A DNA stretch of 6,413 nt. Source: JAQVXR01 sp050945755. GTDB taxonomy: Bacteria; Bacillota; Dehalobacteriia; Dehalobacteriales; Dehalobacteriaceae. This document shows positions 6,326 to 6,413 of this stretch, piece by piece. The notes beneath the pieces are model-generated. The model saw only the letters and a list, made by a program, of their open reading frames with translations. It was not told where the DNA came from and did no database searches. The DNA is taken from NCBI GenBank assembly GCA_050945755.1, contig JBMNTN010000090.1:1-6413 (forward strand). Direction: 5' to 3'. The first letter of the stretch is position 1, and every line of letters starts with the position of its first letter. The translations under genes and the position numbers were made by a program.

Positions 6326-6378
6326 TTGCATAATCTAAATTGTAAATCAATCAGTTCAGGAGGATGTTGATTATGCAA
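6326..6378 (+). promoter_or_regulatory. Inverted repeat that can sequester the start codon of the divergent gene
   Basis: TTGCATAATC (6326-6335) and GATTATGCAA (6369-6378) are perfect 10-base inverted copies. The second copy contains the ATG at 6373-6375, and the AGGAGG (6358-6363) lies in the 33-base loop. A competing shorter stem, AATCAA (6345-6350) with TTGATT (6367-6372), uses bases next to the start codon. In the transcript these mutually exclusive stems could modulate translation; as DNA the repeat could be an operator. Confidence 0.4.
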
Positions 6379-6413
6379 AACCTTATAAAACTTCCCGTTC
6401 AGGTAAGAACAAT
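6373..6413 (+). CDS. Start of an unidentified divergent gene (truncated by the window edge)
   Basis: An open frame begins at ATG 6373-6375, nine bases after a perfect AGGAGG, and runs off the window after 13 codons (MQNLIKLPVQVRT). It is divergent from sbcDC, so its job need not relate to DNA repair. An in-frame ATG at 6364 directly abuts the AGGAGG and is too close to be the start. The visible residues show no signal peptide and are too few for a family assignment; I do not recognise it. Confidence 0.65.
   Translation, partial: MQNLIKLPVQVRT

Overview
This 6.4 kb window looks like chromosomal DNA of a low-to-moderate GC Gram-positive bacterium (Bacillota, plausibly an anaerobic clostridial or Negativicutes-type lineage). 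The grounds are strong AGGAGG-type ribosome binding sites, TTGACA/TATAAT promoters, AT-rich spacers, and the character of the SbcC/SbcD proteins and of a DUF2294/MpsC-family protein. The lineage is inferred and I cannot name a genus.

Layout: every complete gene is on the minus strand, so transcription runs from high to low coordinates. From the right, sbcD (4994-6142) and sbcC (1854-4997) form a two-gene operon with a 4-base ATGA overlap. They encode the Mre11/Rad50-type nuclease complex that processes DNA ends and hairpins. An extended -10 promoter for the pair sits at 6225-6253. After sbcC comes a 298-base spacer, up to the preferred start of the next gene. It holds a perfect-consensus promoter (1787-1815), a 7-7-7 dyad (1743-1763), a well-formed two-tier RNA fold (1683-1731), a possible second promoter (1650-1676), and then a small gene of the DUF2294/MpsC family (1148-1555). 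A textbook terminator hairpin (1049-1106) follows. Only about 20 bases beyond it lies the ribosome binding site of a medium-chain zinc-type alcohol dehydrogenase gene (47-1015). Directly abutting the dehydrogenase stop is a short tail that reads as the C-terminus of a short-chain dehydrogenase whose body is missing. At the right edge a divergent gene begins (6373-6413, 13 codons visible), with its start codon inside a perfect 10-bp inverted repeat.

How the pieces relate: sbcD and sbcC clearly work together. The MpsC-like gene and the dehydrogenase appear to be separate units with no obvious link to DNA repair. Two lines sampled from the dehydrogenase gene count 28 and 29 G+C in 60 bases, against 24 in 60 for an sbcC line and as few as 10 in 60 within the MpsC-like gene, so the left end may have a different history. 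I found no CRISPR array, tRNA, rRNA, insertion sequence or defence system. The best candidates for something undescribed are the structured leader before the MpsC-like gene, the terminator immediately upstream of the dehydrogenase, and the structured start region at the right edge.
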